DNA from: [Enterobacter] lignolyticus SCF1
GTDB taxonomy: Bacteria > Pseudomonadota > Gammaproteobacteria > Enterobacterales > Enterobacteriaceae
DNA length: 64,000 nt
Direction of reading: 5' to 3'
Assembly (NCBI RefSeq): GCF_000164865.1
Contig: NC_014618.1
Coordinates: 3,906,001-3,970,000, forward strand
The first letter of the stretch is position 1, and every line of letters starts with the position of its first letter. Positions 26,290-35,717 of the stretch are shown here, piece after piece. The notes beneath the pieces are model-generated. The model did no database searches. It was not told the DNA's origin and saw only the letters and a program-made list of their open reading frames with translations. Both the position numbers and the translations under genes were made by a program.

Positions 26290-27975
26290 ATGGCAATAGC
26301 GATAGGCCTCGATTTTGGCAGTGACTCGGTGCGGGCGCTGGCGGTGGATTGCGCCACCGGCCAGGAGATGGCGACCGCCGTAGAAGAGTATCCCCGCTGG
26401 CAGGAGGGCCGCTTTTGCGATGCGCCCAACAACCGGTTCCGCCATCACCCGCTTGATTACATTGAGGCGATGGAGGCAGCGCTGGCGCAGGTGCTCGGCG
26501 AACTGGGCGACGCCGGACGCGCCAGCGTCATTGGCATCGGCGTCGACAGCACCGGCTCAACGCCAGCGCCCATTGATGAACACGGCAATGTGCTGGCGCT
26601 GCGCCCGGAGTTCGCCGAGAACCCCAACGCCATGTTTGTGCTGTGGAAGGATCATACGGCGGTTGACGAAGCAGAAGCGATCACCCGCCTGTGCCACCAG
26701 CCGGGCCAGGCGGACTACTCACGCTATATCGGCGGCGTTTACTCCAGCGAGTGGTTCTGGGCGAAAATTCTCCATATCACCCGCCAGGATAGCCAGGTGG
26801 CGCGCGCCGCCGTCTCCTGGATTGAGCTGTGCGACTGGGTTCCGGCGCTGCTTTCCGGCACCACCCGCCCGCAGGATATTCGCCGCGGCCGCTGCAGCGC
26901 CGGGCACAAAGCCCTGTGGCACGACGGCTGGGGCGGCCTGCCCCCGGCCAGCTTCTTTGACCGCCTGGACCCGCTGATTAACCAGCATCTCGACTACCCG
27001 CTGTTTACCGATACCTGGACCGCCGATGTGCCGGTCGGCACCCTGTGCGCCGAGTGGGCGCAGCGCCTTGGGTTACCGGAAACGGTAGTGATTTCCGGCG
27101 GCGCGTTCGACTGCCATATGGGCGCCGTCGGCGCAGGCGCCCAGCCGAACACGCTGGTAAAGGTCATCGGCACCTCGACCTGCGACATTCTGATCGCCGA
27201 CAGGGCCAGCGTCGGCGGGCGGGCGGTTCAGGGAATTTGCGGACAGGTGGACGGTAGCGTCGTACCGGACTTTATCGGGCTGGAGGCCGGGCAGTCGGCC
27301 TTTGGCGATATCTACGCCTGGTTTGGTCGTCTTCTTGGCTGGCCGCTTGAGCAGCTGCTCGCCCAGCATCCGGAGCTCGCTGCCCCCATCAAAGCCAGCC
27401 AGAAACAGCTGCTGCCCGCCCTCACCGAGGCCTGGGCCAATAATCCGTCGCTGGCGCATCTGCCGGTAGCGCTCGACTGGTTTAACGGCCGCCGCACCCC
27501 CAACGCAAACCAGCGGCTGAAGGGCGTGATTACCGACCTTAACCTGGCGACGGACGCTCCGGCCCTGTTCGGCGGGCTGATCGCCGCGACGGCGTTTGGC
27601 GCCCGCGCCATCATGGAGTGCTTTACCCGGCAGGAAATCGCCGTCGACGGCGTGATGGCGCTGGGCGGCATTGCCCGTAAAAACCCGGTCATCATGCAGG
27701 CCTGCTGCGACGTGCTCAACCGGCCGCTGCAGATTGTCGCCTCCGATCAGTGCTGCGCGCTGGGCGCCGCAATTTTCGCCGCCGTCGCCGCCGGGGTTCA
27801 CGCCGATATCCCCGCCGCGCAGCAGAAGATGGCCAGCCGAATCGAAAGCACCCTGCAGCCCTGCCCCGCACAGGCGCAGCGCTTTGAACCGCTTTACCAG
27901 CGCTATCTGCAGTGGGCGAACAGCGCAGAGCAGCATTACCTCCCCGACGCCGCGCCGACCGCGCAGACTCATTAA
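26290..27975 (+). CDS. araB: L-ribulokinase
   Basis: FGGY-family kinase phosphorylating L-ribulose to L-ribulose 5-phosphate. It has 561 residues (566 in E. coli); the shortfall is at the extreme C terminus. The N-terminal ATPase-fold motif AIGLDFGSDSVRALAVDCA, the substrate region DSTGSTPAPID, and the C-terminal ALGGIARKNPVIMQ motif are visible. First gene of araBAD, with a GGGAG site before its ATG; araA follows after 10 bp. Confidence 0.98.
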   Translation: MAIAIGLDFGSDSVRALAVDCATGQEMATAVEEYPRWQEGRFCDAPNNRFRHHPLDYIEAMEAALAQVLGELGDAGRASVIGIGVDSTGSTPAPIDEHGNVLALRPEFAENPNAMFVLWKDHTAVDEAEAITRLCHQPGQADYSRYIGGVYSSEWFWAKILHITRQDSQVARAAVSWIELCDWVPALLSGTTRPQDIRRGRCSAGHKALWHDGWGGLPPASFFDRLDPLINQHLDYPLFTDTWTADVPVGTLCAEWAQRLGLPETVVISGGAFDCHMGAVGAGAQPNTLVKVIGTSTCDILIADRASVGGRAVQGICGQVDGSVVPDFIGLEAGQSAFGDIYAWFGRLLGWPLEQLLAQHPELAAPIKASQKQLLPALTEAWANNPSLAHLPVALDWFNGRRTPNANQRLKGVITDLNLATDAPALFGGLIAATAFGARAIMECFTRQEIAVDGVMALGGIARKNPVIMQACCDVLNRPLQIVASDQCCALGAAIFAAVAAGVHADIPAAQQKMASRIESTLQPCPAQAQRFEPLYQRYLQWANSAEQHYLPDAAPTAQTH

Positions 27976-27985
27976 GGACAGGAAC

Positions 27986-29488
27986 ATGACGATTTTTAAC
28001 GACTATGAAGTGTGGTTTGTCATTGGCAGTCAGCATCTGTACGGCCCTGAGGCGCTGCATCAGGTTACCCAGCACGCGGAACACGTGGTGAATGCCCTGA
28101 ACGCGGAAGGCAAGCTGCCCTGCAGGCTGGTCCTGAAGCCGCTTGGCACCACACCGGATGAAATTACCCATATCTGCCGGGATGCCAGCTACAGCGACAA
28201 ATGCGCGGGGCTGGTAGTGTGGCTGCACACCTTCTCGCCGGCGAAAATGTGGATTAACGGCCTGAACATCCTCAATAAGCCGCTGCTGCAGTTCCACACC
28301 CAGTTTAACGCCGCGCTGCCGTGGGACAGCATCGACATGGACTTTATGAACCTGAATCAGACCGCGCACGGCGGCCGCGAATTCGGCTTCATCGGCGCGC
28401 GCATGCGCCTGAACCACAGCGTGGTCACCGGCCACTGGCAGGACCCGCAGGCGCAGCAGCGCATCGGCGCCTGGATGCGTCAGGCGGTGTCGGCTCAGGA
28501 TACCCGCCACCTGAAGGTGGTGCGTTTTGGCGACAACATGCGCGAAGTGGCGGTCACCGACGGCGATAAGGTCGCCGCGCAGATTAAATTCGGCTTTTCG
28601 GTCAACACCTGGGGCGTGGGCGACCTGGCGCTGGTGGTGAACGACGTTGCCGATGGCGATGTCAGCGCGCTGGTGGAGGAATATGAAAACCGCTACCGCC
28701 TGACGCCTGCCGCGCAGGTGAAAGGCGATAAGCGCCAGAACGTGCTGGACGCGGCGCGCATTGAGCTCGGCATCAGGCGTTTTTTACAGCAGGGCGGCTT
28801 CCACGCTTTTACCACCACCTTTGAAGACCTCCACGGCCTGAAGCAGCTTCCCGGCCTCGCCGTACAGCGCTTAATGCAGCAGGGCTACGGCTTTGCCGGC
28901 GAAGGCGACTGGAAAACCGCCGCCCTGCTGCGCATCATGAAGGTCATGTCGACCGGTCTGCCGGGCGGCACCTCGTTTATGGAGGACTACACCTACCACT
29001 TCGACCACGGCAACGATCTGGTGCTGGGTTCGCACATGCTGGAAGTGTGCCCGACGATCGCCACCGATGAGAAACCGATCCTCGACGTGCAGCATCTCGG
29101 CATCGGCGGCAAAGCCTGCCCGGCGCGCCTCATCTTTGACACCCAAACCGGCCCGGGCATTGTCGCCAGCCTTATCGATCTGGGGGATCGCTTCCGCCTG
29201 CTGGTCAACGCCATTGAAACCGTAAAAACGCCGCACAGCCTGCCGAAACTGCCGGTCGCGAACGCGCTGTGGAAAGCGCAGCCGGATCTGCAAACGGCCT
29301 CCGAGGCCTGGATCATCGCCGGCGGCGCGCACCATACCGTCTTCAGCCACGCGCTGACGCTGGCCGATATGCGCCAGTTCAGCGAGCTGCACGACATTGA
29401 GCTGACCGTTATCGATAACGATACCCGGCTGCCGGCCTTTAAAGATGCGCTGCGCTGGAACGAGGCGTATTACGGGTCCAAACGCTAG
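27986..29488 (+). CDS. araA: L-arabinose isomerase
   Basis: Converts L-arabinose to L-ribulose. The start at MTIFNDYEVWFVIGSQHLYG gives exactly 500 residues, as in E. coli; the frame is open upstream but that part lies within araB. AGGA precedes the ATG. Conserved family segments are present, including GTSFMEDYTYHF near residue 328 and the metal-site histidines in DVQHLGIGGK and GGAHHTVFSH. Confidence 0.98.
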   Translation: MTIFNDYEVWFVIGSQHLYGPEALHQVTQHAEHVVNALNAEGKLPCRLVLKPLGTTPDEITHICRDASYSDKCAGLVVWLHTFSPAKMWINGLNILNKPLLQFHTQFNAALPWDSIDMDFMNLNQTAHGGREFGFIGARMRLNHSVVTGHWQDPQAQQRIGAWMRQAVSAQDTRHLKVVRFGDNMREVAVTDGDKVAAQIKFGFSVNTWGVGDLALVVNDVADGDVSALVEEYENRYRLTPAAQVKGDKRQNVLDAARIELGIRRFLQQGGFHAFTTTFEDLHGLKQLPGLAVQRLMQQGYGFAGEGDWKTAALLRIMKVMSTGLPGGTSFMEDYTYHFDHGNDLVLGSHMLEVCPTIATDEKPILDVQHLGIGGKACPARLIFDTQTGPGIVASLIDLGDRFRLLVNAIETVKTPHSLPKLPVANALWKAQPDLQTASEAWIIAGGAHHTVFSHALTLADMRQFSELHDIELTVIDNDTRLPAFKDALRWNEAYYGSKR

Positions 29489-29498
29489 CGAAACCAGC

Positions 29499-29521
29499 GC
29501 CCTCTCCTTGTGGGAGAGGGC
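29499..29521 (+). repeat. araA-araD intergenic hairpin repeat
   Basis: A 9-bp stem, GCCCTCTCC with GGAGAGGGC, and a TTGTG loop occupy the 50-bp spacer between araA and araD. Similar CCCTCTCC...GGAGAGGG repeats are common between enterobacterial genes. It may stabilise the upstream part of the mRNA and tune araD. Confidence 0.65.
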
Positions 29522-29538
29522 CTTAGCGAGGGGAAGAC

Positions 29539-30234
29539 ATGCTTGAAGATCTCAAACGTCAGGTGCTTGACGCCAATCTGGCGCTTCCGGAACACCGTCT
29601 GGTCACGCTGACGTGGGGCAACGTCAGCGCCGTCGACCGCGCGCGCGGCGTTCTGGTTATCAAACCGTCCGGCGTCGACTACCGTCAGATGACCGCCGAC
29701 GACATGGTGGTCGTCAGTCTGGACAGCGGCGAGGTGGTGGAAGGCCGCAAAAAACCGTCGTCGGATACGCCGACGCACCGGCTGCTCTACCAGGCGTTTC
29801 CCGCGATCGGCGGCATTGTGCATACCCATTCGCGCCATGCCACCATCTGGGCGCAGGCCGGGCTGGCCATTCCGGCCACCGGCACCACGCATGCGGACTA
29901 TTTCTACGGCGCTATCCCCTGCACGCGCAGGATGACCGACGCTGAAATCAACGGCGAGTATGAGTGGGAAACCGGCAAGGTTATCGTCGAAACCTTCGCC
30001 GCCCTGGGGCTCGACGCCGCGCAGATGCCCGGCGTGCTGGTGCACTCTCACGGCCCCTTCGCCTGGGGCAAAAGCGCCGAGGCTGCGGTACATAACGCCA
30101 TCGTGCTGGAAGAGGTCGCCTATATGGGGATCTTCTGCCGTCAGCTTACGCCGCAGCTGCCGGAGATGCAGCAGACGCTGCTGGATAAGCACTATCTGCG
30201 CAAGCACGGCGCCAAAGCCTATTACGGCCAGTAG
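29539..30234 (+). CDS. araD: L-ribulose-5-phosphate 4-epimerase
   Basis: Zinc enzyme converting L-ribulose 5-phosphate to D-xylulose 5-phosphate, linking arabinose to the pentose phosphate pathway. The 231 residues equal the E. coli enzyme. Class II aldolase/epimerase motifs are visible: GNVSAVDR near residue 28, KPSGVDY near 44, the HTHSRHATIWAQ metal site near 95, and VLVHSHGPFAWG near 168. Last gene of araBAD; the terminator lies about 35 bp on. Confidence 0.98.
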   Translation: MLEDLKRQVLDANLALPEHRLVTLTWGNVSAVDRARGVLVIKPSGVDYRQMTADDMVVVSLDSGEVVEGRKKPSSDTPTHRLLYQAFPAIGGIVHTHSRHATIWAQAGLAIPATGTTHADYFYGAIPCTRRMTDAEINGEYEWETGKVIVETFAALGLDAAQMPGVLVHSHGPFAWGKSAEAAVHNAIVLEEVAYMGIFCRQLTPQLPEMQQTLLDKHYLRKHGAKAYYGQ

Positions 30235-30237
30235 CAT

Positions 30238-30257
30238 ACCTGTATAAAACCACAGCG
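30238..30257 (+). promoter_or_regulatory. LexA (SOS) box of polB
   Basis: The sequence CCTGTATAAAACCACAGC contains CTG-N10-CAG, the core of the LexA consensus, 58 bp before the polB start. E. coli polB (dinA) has a closely similar SOS box at this place. Confidence 0.8.
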
Positions 30258-30267
30258 AAACCGCATA

Positions 30268-30296
30268 AACCAGGCTATACTCAGGCCTGGTTTTTT
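30268..30296 (+). terminator. araBAD terminator within the polB leader
   Basis: An 8-bp stem (AACCAGGC, 30268-30275, with GCCTGGTT, 30285-30292) has a 9-nt loop and six T residues in all after the GG. It follows araD and precedes polB. The loop contains TATACT, a possible polB -10 box. Confidence 0.8.
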
Positions 30297-30314
30297 GCAA
30301 AACGAGCGATCGAT

Positions 30315-32672
30315 GTGACCCAGGCGCGAGAAGGCTTTTTATTAACCCGCCACTGGCGGGATACGCCGCAGGGCACTGAGGTGTCGTTCTGGCTGGCGAC
30401 CGACGACGGCCCGCTGCAGGCGACGCTGCCGCCGCAGGAGTCCGTGGCCTTTATCCCCGAGTCCCAGCGCGCGCAGGCGGAACGTCTGCTGCGCAGCGAA
30501 CGGGACGCTCGCCTGGCGCCGCTGGCGCTGAAAGATTTTCACCGCCAGCCGGTCTTTGGCCTTTACTGCCGCTCGCACCGTCAGCTGATGCGCCTCGAGA
30601 AATTGCTGCGGGAAGAAGGCATCACCGTCTATGAGGCCGATGTTCGCCCGCCGGAACGCTATCTGATGGAGCGTTTTATCACCGCGCCGGTGTGGGTGGA
30701 GGGCGAGCCTCAGGGGAATTCGCTGACCGGCGCCCGGCTCAAGCCCAATCCCCACTATCGCCCGCCGCTAAAATGGGTGTCGCTGGATATCGAAACCACG
30801 CGCCACGGCGAGCTGTACTGCATCGGTCTTGAGGGCTGCGGCCAGCGGGTCGTCTATATGCTGGGGCCGGAAAACGGCGATGCGACGGGCTGCGACTTTC
30901 AGCTGGAATACGTCGCCAGCCGCCCGCAGCTGCTGGAAAAACTCAACGCCTGGTTCGCCATCCACGACCCTGACATCATCATCGGCTGGAACCTGGTGCA
31001 GTTCGATCTCCGCGTACTGCAAAAACATGCCGAACGTTACCGCATCCCGCTGATGCTGGGACGCGGCAATACCGAAATTGAGTGGCGCGAGCACGGTTTC
31101 AAAAACGGCGTCTTCTTTGCACAAATCAACGGTCGGCTCATTATCGACGGCATTGAGGCGCTGAAGTCGGCGTTCTGGAGTTTCTCATCGTTTTCGCTGG
31201 AGTCGGTATCGCAGGAGCTGCTCGGCGAAGGGAAATCGATCGACAATCCCTGGGATCGGATGGACGAAATCGACCGCCGCTTCGCCGAAGATAAACCGGC
31301 GCTCGCCACCTATAACCTGAAAGACTGCGAGCTGGTGACGCGGATTTTCCACAAAACCGAGATCGTACCGTTTTTGCTTGAGCGCGCCACGGTCAACGGG
31401 CTGCCTACCGATCGCCACGGCGGCTCCGTCGCCGCATTCAGCCACCTCTATTTTCCGCGCATGCACCGGCTGGGCTACGTCGCGCCAAACCTCGGCGAAG
31501 TTCCGCCGCAGGCAAGCCCTGGCGGCTATGTGATGGACTCGCGTCCAGGGCTGTACGATTCCGTGCTGGTGCTGGACTATAAAAGCCTGTACCCGTCGAT
31601 CATTCGCACGTTTCTTATCGACCCCGTAGGGCTTGTCGAGGGGATGGCGCAGCCGGATCCCGCCCACAGCACCGAAGGGTTCCTCGGGGCGTGGTTCTCG
31701 CGCGACAGGCACTGCCTGCCGGGGATAGTCAGCCAGATCTGGCACGGACGCGACGAGGCCAAAGCGCATCACAACAAGCCGCTGTCCCAGGCGCTGAAGA
31801 TCATCATGAACGCCTTTTACGGCGTGCTGGGCACCAGCGCCTGCCGCTTTTTCGATCCGCGCCTCGCCTCGTCGATCACCATGCGCGGGCACGCGATCAT
31901 GCGCCAGACGAAAGCGCTGATTGAATCACAGGGCTACGATGTGATTTACGGCGATACCGATTCCACCTTCGTCTGGCTCAAACGCGCCCACGGCGAAGAG
32001 GAGGCGGCGGCCATTGGCAGACAGCTGGTGACCTTCGTCAACGACTGGTGGGCGAAAACGCTGGCGGCAGAAGGGCTCACCAGCGCCATGGAGCTGGAGT
32101 TCGAAACCCATTTCTGCCGCTTCCTGATGCCGACCATCCGCGGTACGGAAACCGGCAGCAAGAAGCGCTATGCGGGGATGATTCAGGACGGCGATGCGCA
32201 GCGCATGGTGTTCAAAGGGCTTGAGACCGTACGCACCGACTGGACGCCGCTGGCGCAGCAGTTTCAGCAGGAGCTGTACCGCCGCATCTTTCGTCATGAA
32301 CCTTATCAGGCGTTCATCCGCGACACCATCGACAGCCTGATGGCGGGCGAGCTGGACGAGCAGCTGGTGTACCGTAAGCAGCTGCGCCGCCCGCTTGCCG
32401 AATATCAGCGCAATATCCCGCCGCACGTGCGCGCCGCCCGCCTTGCCGACGACGAGAACGCCAGGCGCGGACGCCCCCTGCAGTACCAGCAGCGCGGCAC
32501 GATCAAATACGTCTGGACCACCGGCGGGCCAGAGCCGCTAAGCTATCAGCAGTCGCCGCTCGACTATGACCACTATTTATCTAAACAATTAGAGCCGGTC
32601 GCCGAAGGAATACTCCCCTTTGTCGACGATGATTTTGCTACAATACTGACAGGGCAGCTGGGGCTATTTTGA
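30315..32672 (+). CDS. polB: DNA polymerase II
   Basis: SOS-induced family B DNA polymerase with 3'-5' proofreading, used in replication restart and some translesion synthesis. It begins with GTG and has 785 residues (783 in E. coli). The exonuclease motif VSLDIETTRHGELY is near residue 156 and GWNLVQFDLR near 225. Polymerase motifs are DYKSLYPSIIRTF near 420 and the catalytic YGDTDSTFVW near 546. The C terminus is LTGQLGLF, matching the beta-clamp-binding end of E. coli Pol II. No strong ribosome-binding site is seen. Confidence 0.97.
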   Translation: MTQAREGFLLTRHWRDTPQGTEVSFWLATDDGPLQATLPPQESVAFIPESQRAQAERLLRSERDARLAPLALKDFHRQPVFGLYCRSHRQLMRLEKLLREEGITVYEADVRPPERYLMERFITAPVWVEGEPQGNSLTGARLKPNPHYRPPLKWVSLDIETTRHGELYCIGLEGCGQRVVYMLGPENGDATGCDFQLEYVASRPQLLEKLNAWFAIHDPDIIIGWNLVQFDLRVLQKHAERYRIPLMLGRGNTEIEWREHGFKNGVFFAQINGRLIIDGIEALKSAFWSFSSFSLESVSQELLGEGKSIDNPWDRMDEIDRRFAEDKPALATYNLKDCELVTRIFHKTEIVPFLLERATVNGLPTDRHGGSVAAFSHLYFPRMHRLGYVAPNLGEVPPQASPGGYVMDSRPGLYDSVLVLDYKSLYPSIIRTFLIDPVGLVEGMAQPDPAHSTEGFLGAWFSRDRHCLPGIVSQIWHGRDEAKAHHNKPLSQALKIIMNAFYGVLGTSACRFFDPRLASSITMRGHAIMRQTKALIESQGYDVIYGDTDSTFVWLKRAHGEEEAAAIGRQLVTFVNDWWAKTLAAEGLTSAMELEFETHFCRFLMPTIRGTETGSKKRYAGMIQDGDAQRMVFKGLETVRTDWTPLAQQFQQELYRRIFRHEPYQAFIRDTIDSLMAGELDEQLVYRKQLRRPLAEYQRNIPPHVRAARLADDENARRGRPLQYQQRGTIKYVWTTGGPEPLSYQQSPLDYDHYLSKQLEPVAEGILPFVDDDFATILTGQLGLF

Positions 32673-32801
32673 CGCGTGACGAAATCACTGGCTTCCAGTA
32701 CCATAGCGCCCTTTCCATTCCTGGACCCAATTTTGACTTACCGCTGGTTGTACTGGCGGTGATGAACTATTGCCTGCAATTAAAGATATAGAGCCGAATA
32801 T

Positions 32802-35708
32802 ATGCCTTTTACACTTGGTCAGCGCTGGATTAGCGACACAGAAAGCGAACTGGGATTAGGGACAGTCGTAGCGCTGGACGCGCGCATGGTCACTCTCCTT
32901 TTCCCGGCAACCGGTGAAAACCGTCTGTACGCGCGTAACGACTCTCCCATCACCCGCGTCATGTTCAACCCGGGCGACACGGTGACCAGCCACGAAGGCT
33001 GGCAGCTGCACATTGACGATGTGAAAGAGGAAAAAGGGCTGCTGGCGTATACCGGCACCCGTGTTGATACCCAGGAAGCCGACGTGGTGCTGCGGGAAGT
33101 GCTGCTCGACAGCAAGCTGGTCTTCAGCAAGCCGCAGGACCGCCTGTTCGCCGGACAAATCGACCGTATGGATCGCTTTGCCCTGCGCTATCGCGCCCGC
33201 AGGTACCAGAGCGAGCAGTACCGTATGCCGTGGAGCGGCCTGCGCGGCCAGCGCACCAGCCTGATCCCCCATCAGCTGCACATCGCCCATGACGTTGGCC
33301 GCCGCCATGCGCCGCGCGTGCTGCTGGCGGACGAAGTGGGTCTGGGTAAAACCATTGAAGCCGGGATGATCCTGCATCAACAGTTGCTCGCCGGCGCCGC
33401 CGAGCGCGTGCTGGTGATTGTTCCGGAAACCCTGCAGCACCAGTGGCTGGTGGAGATGCTGCGCCGCTTTAATCTGCGCTTCTCTCTGTTTGACGACGAG
33501 CGCTACGCCGAAGCCCAGCATGACGCCGACAATCCGTTTGAAACCGAACAGCTGGTTATCTGCTCGCTGGACTTCGTCCGCCGCAGCAAACAGCGTCTTG
33601 AACACCTGTGCGACGCCGAATGGGACATTATGGTCGTCGACGAGGCGCACCACCTGGTGTGGAGCGAAGAGGCGCCAGGCCGCGAATATCAGGCCATCGA
33701 GCAGCTGGCCGAGCGCGTGCCCGGCGTGCTGCTGCTGACGGCGACGCCGGAGCAGCTCGGCATGGAAAGCCATTTCGCGCGCCTGCGCCTGCTGGACCCG
33801 AACCGTTTCCACGATTTCGCCCAGTTCGTTGAAGAGCAAAAGAACTATCGTCCGGTGGCGGACGCCGTCGCGATGCTGCTGGCGGGCAAGAAGCTCAGCG
33901 ACGCGGAGCTCAACACCCTCAGCGACCTGATCGGCGAGCAGGATATCGAACCGCTGCTGCAGGCGGCGAACAGCGAAAGCGACGATGCCGACAGCGCGCG
34001 CCAGGAGCTGATCGCCATGCTGATGGACCGTCACGGCACCAGCCGCGTGCTGTTCCGCAATACCCGTAACGGCGTAAAAGGCTTCCCGAAACGCGAGCTG
34101 CACACCATTAAGCTGCCGCTGCCGACGCAGTACCAGACGGCGATTAAGGTCTCCGGCATTATGGGCGCGCGCAAAACCGCAGAAGACCGCGCCCGCGATA
34201 TGCTCTACCCGGAGCAAATCTATCAGGAATTTGAAGGCGACAGCGGCACCTGGTGGAACTTCGACCCGCGCGTGGAATGGCTGATGGGCTACCTGACCAG
34301 CCATCGTTCGCAGAAGGTGCTGGTGATCTGCGCGAAGGCCGCCACCGCGCTCCAGCTGGAGCAGGTGCTGCGCGAGCGCGAGGGCATTCGCGCCGCCGTC
34401 TTCCATGAAGGGATGTCGATCGTCGAGCGCGACCGCGCCGCCGCCTGGTTTGCCGAAGAAGATACCGGCGCGCAGGTGCTGCTGTGTTCTGAAATCGGTT
34501 CTGAAGGCCGCAACTTCCAGTTCGCCAGCCATCTGGTGATGTTCGACCTGCCGTTTAACCCGGACCTGCTGGAGCAGCGTATCGGCCGTCTGGATCGTAT
34601 CGGTCAGGCGCACGATATCCAGATCCACATGCCTTATCTCGAAAAAACGGCGCAGTCCGTACTGGTGAGCTGGTATCACGAAGGCCTGGACGCCTTCGAG
34701 CACACCTGCCCGACCGGCCGTACGATTTACGATAGCGTCCACACGCAGCTGATTAACTACCTCGCCGCGCCGGAAACCACCGACGGGTTTGACGAGCTGA
34801 TCAAAACCTGCCGCGAGCAGCATGACGCGCTGAAAGCGCAGCTGGAACAGGGCCGCGATCGCCTGCTGGAAATCAACTCCAACGGCGGTGAAAAGGCTCA
34901 GGCGCTCGCCGAGAGCATTGAAGAGCAGGATGACGATACCGGCCTGATTAACTTCGCCATGAACCTGTTTGATATCATCGGCATCAACCAGGACGATCGC
35001 GGCGAAAACCTGATTGTGCTGACCCCGTCAGACCATATGCTGGTGCCGGATTTCCCGGGCCTGCCGGAAGACGGCTGCACCATCACCTTTGAGCGCGATG
35101 TGGCGCTGTCCCGCGAAGATGCGCAGTTCATCACCTGGGAGCACCCGCTTATCCGCAACGGCCTGGATCTTATCCTCTCCGGCGATACCGGCAGCAGCAC
35201 TATTTCGCTGCTGAAGAACAAAGCCCTGCCGGTAGGCACTCTGCTGCTGGAGCTGATTTACGTGGTGGAGGCGCAGGCGCCGAAGCAGCTGCAGCTGCAC
35301 CGCTTCCTGCCGCCGACGCCGGTGCGTCTGCTGCTGGATAAAACCGGCAACAACCTGGCGGCCCAGGTCGAGTTTGAGAGCTTTAACCGCCAGCTGAGCG
35401 CCGTTAACCGCCATACCGGCAGCAAGCTGGTGAACGCGGTGCAGCAGGACGTTCACGCGATTCTGCAGCAGGGCGAAACGCAGGTTGAAAACGCCGCGCG
35501 CACGCTGATTGATGCCGCCCGCCGCGAAGCGGACGAAAAGCTGAGCGCGGAGCTGTCCCGACTGGAGGCGCTGAAAGCGGTGAACCCGAACATTCGCGAT
35601 GACGAACTCGATGCCATCGAGAGCAACCGTCGGCAGGTGATGGACAGCCTCAGCCAGGCCGGCTGGCGCCTGGACGCGTTGCGACTCATCGTCGTGACGC
35701 ACCAGTAA
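32802..35708 (+). CDS. rapA: RNA polymerase-associated ATPase RapA
   Basis: Swi2/Snf2-type ATPase that binds RNA polymerase and helps it recycle after transcription. At 968 residues it equals E. coli RapA. N-terminal Tudor-like domains (about 1-110) precede the helicase core with Walker A ADEVGLGKTIEAG near residue 177 and DEAHH near 280. The second RecA lobe has SEIGSEGRNFQFASHLVMFD and QRIGRLDRIGQ. rluA follows after 9 bp and is probably co-transcribed. Confidence 0.98.
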   Translation: MPFTLGQRWISDTESELGLGTVVALDARMVTLLFPATGENRLYARNDSPITRVMFNPGDTVTSHEGWQLHIDDVKEEKGLLAYTGTRVDTQEADVVLREVLLDSKLVFSKPQDRLFAGQIDRMDRFALRYRARRYQSEQYRMPWSGLRGQRTSLIPHQLHIAHDVGRRHAPRVLLADEVGLGKTIEAGMILHQQLLAGAAERVLVIVPETLQHQWLVEMLRRFNLRFSLFDDERYAEAQHDADNPFETEQLVICSLDFVRRSKQRLEHLCDAEWDIMVVDEAHHLVWSEEAPGREYQAIEQLAERVPGVLLLTATPEQLGMESHFARLRLLDPNRFHDFAQFVEEQKNYRPVADAVAMLLAGKKLSDAELNTLSDLIGEQDIEPLLQAANSESDDADSARQELIAMLMDRHGTSRVLFRNTRNGVKGFPKRELHTIKLPLPTQYQTAIKVSGIMGARKTAEDRARDMLYPEQIYQEFEGDSGTWWNFDPRVEWLMGYLTSHRSQKVLVICAKAATALQLEQVLREREGIRAAVFHEGMSIVERDRAAAWFAEEDTGAQVLLCSEIGSEGRNFQFASHLVMFDLPFNPDLLEQRIGRLDRIGQAHDIQIHMPYLEKTAQSVLVSWYHEGLDAFEHTCPTGRTIYDSVHTQLINYLAAPETTDGFDELIKTCREQHDALKAQLEQGRDRLLEINSNGGEKAQALAESIEEQDDDTGLINFAMNLFDIIGINQDDRGENLIVLTPSDHMLVPDFPGLPEDGCTITFERDVALSREDAQFITWEHPLIRNGLDLILSGDTGSSTISLLKNKALPVGTLLLELIYVVEAQAPKQLQLHRFLPPTPVRLLLDKTGNNLAAQVEFESFNRQLSAVNRHTGSKLVNAVQQDVHAILQQGETQVENAARTLIDAARREADEKLSAELSRLEALKAVNPNIRDDELDAIESNRRQVMDSLSQAGWRLDALRLIVVTHQ

Positions 35709-35717
35709 GGAGCGCAT

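Noticed and set aside
32856..34823. 655-codon open frame on the minus strand opposite rapA
   Set aside because: Shadow of the high-GC rapA coding frame; composition rich in His, Gln, Arg and Ala, no family resemblance, no ribosome-binding site.
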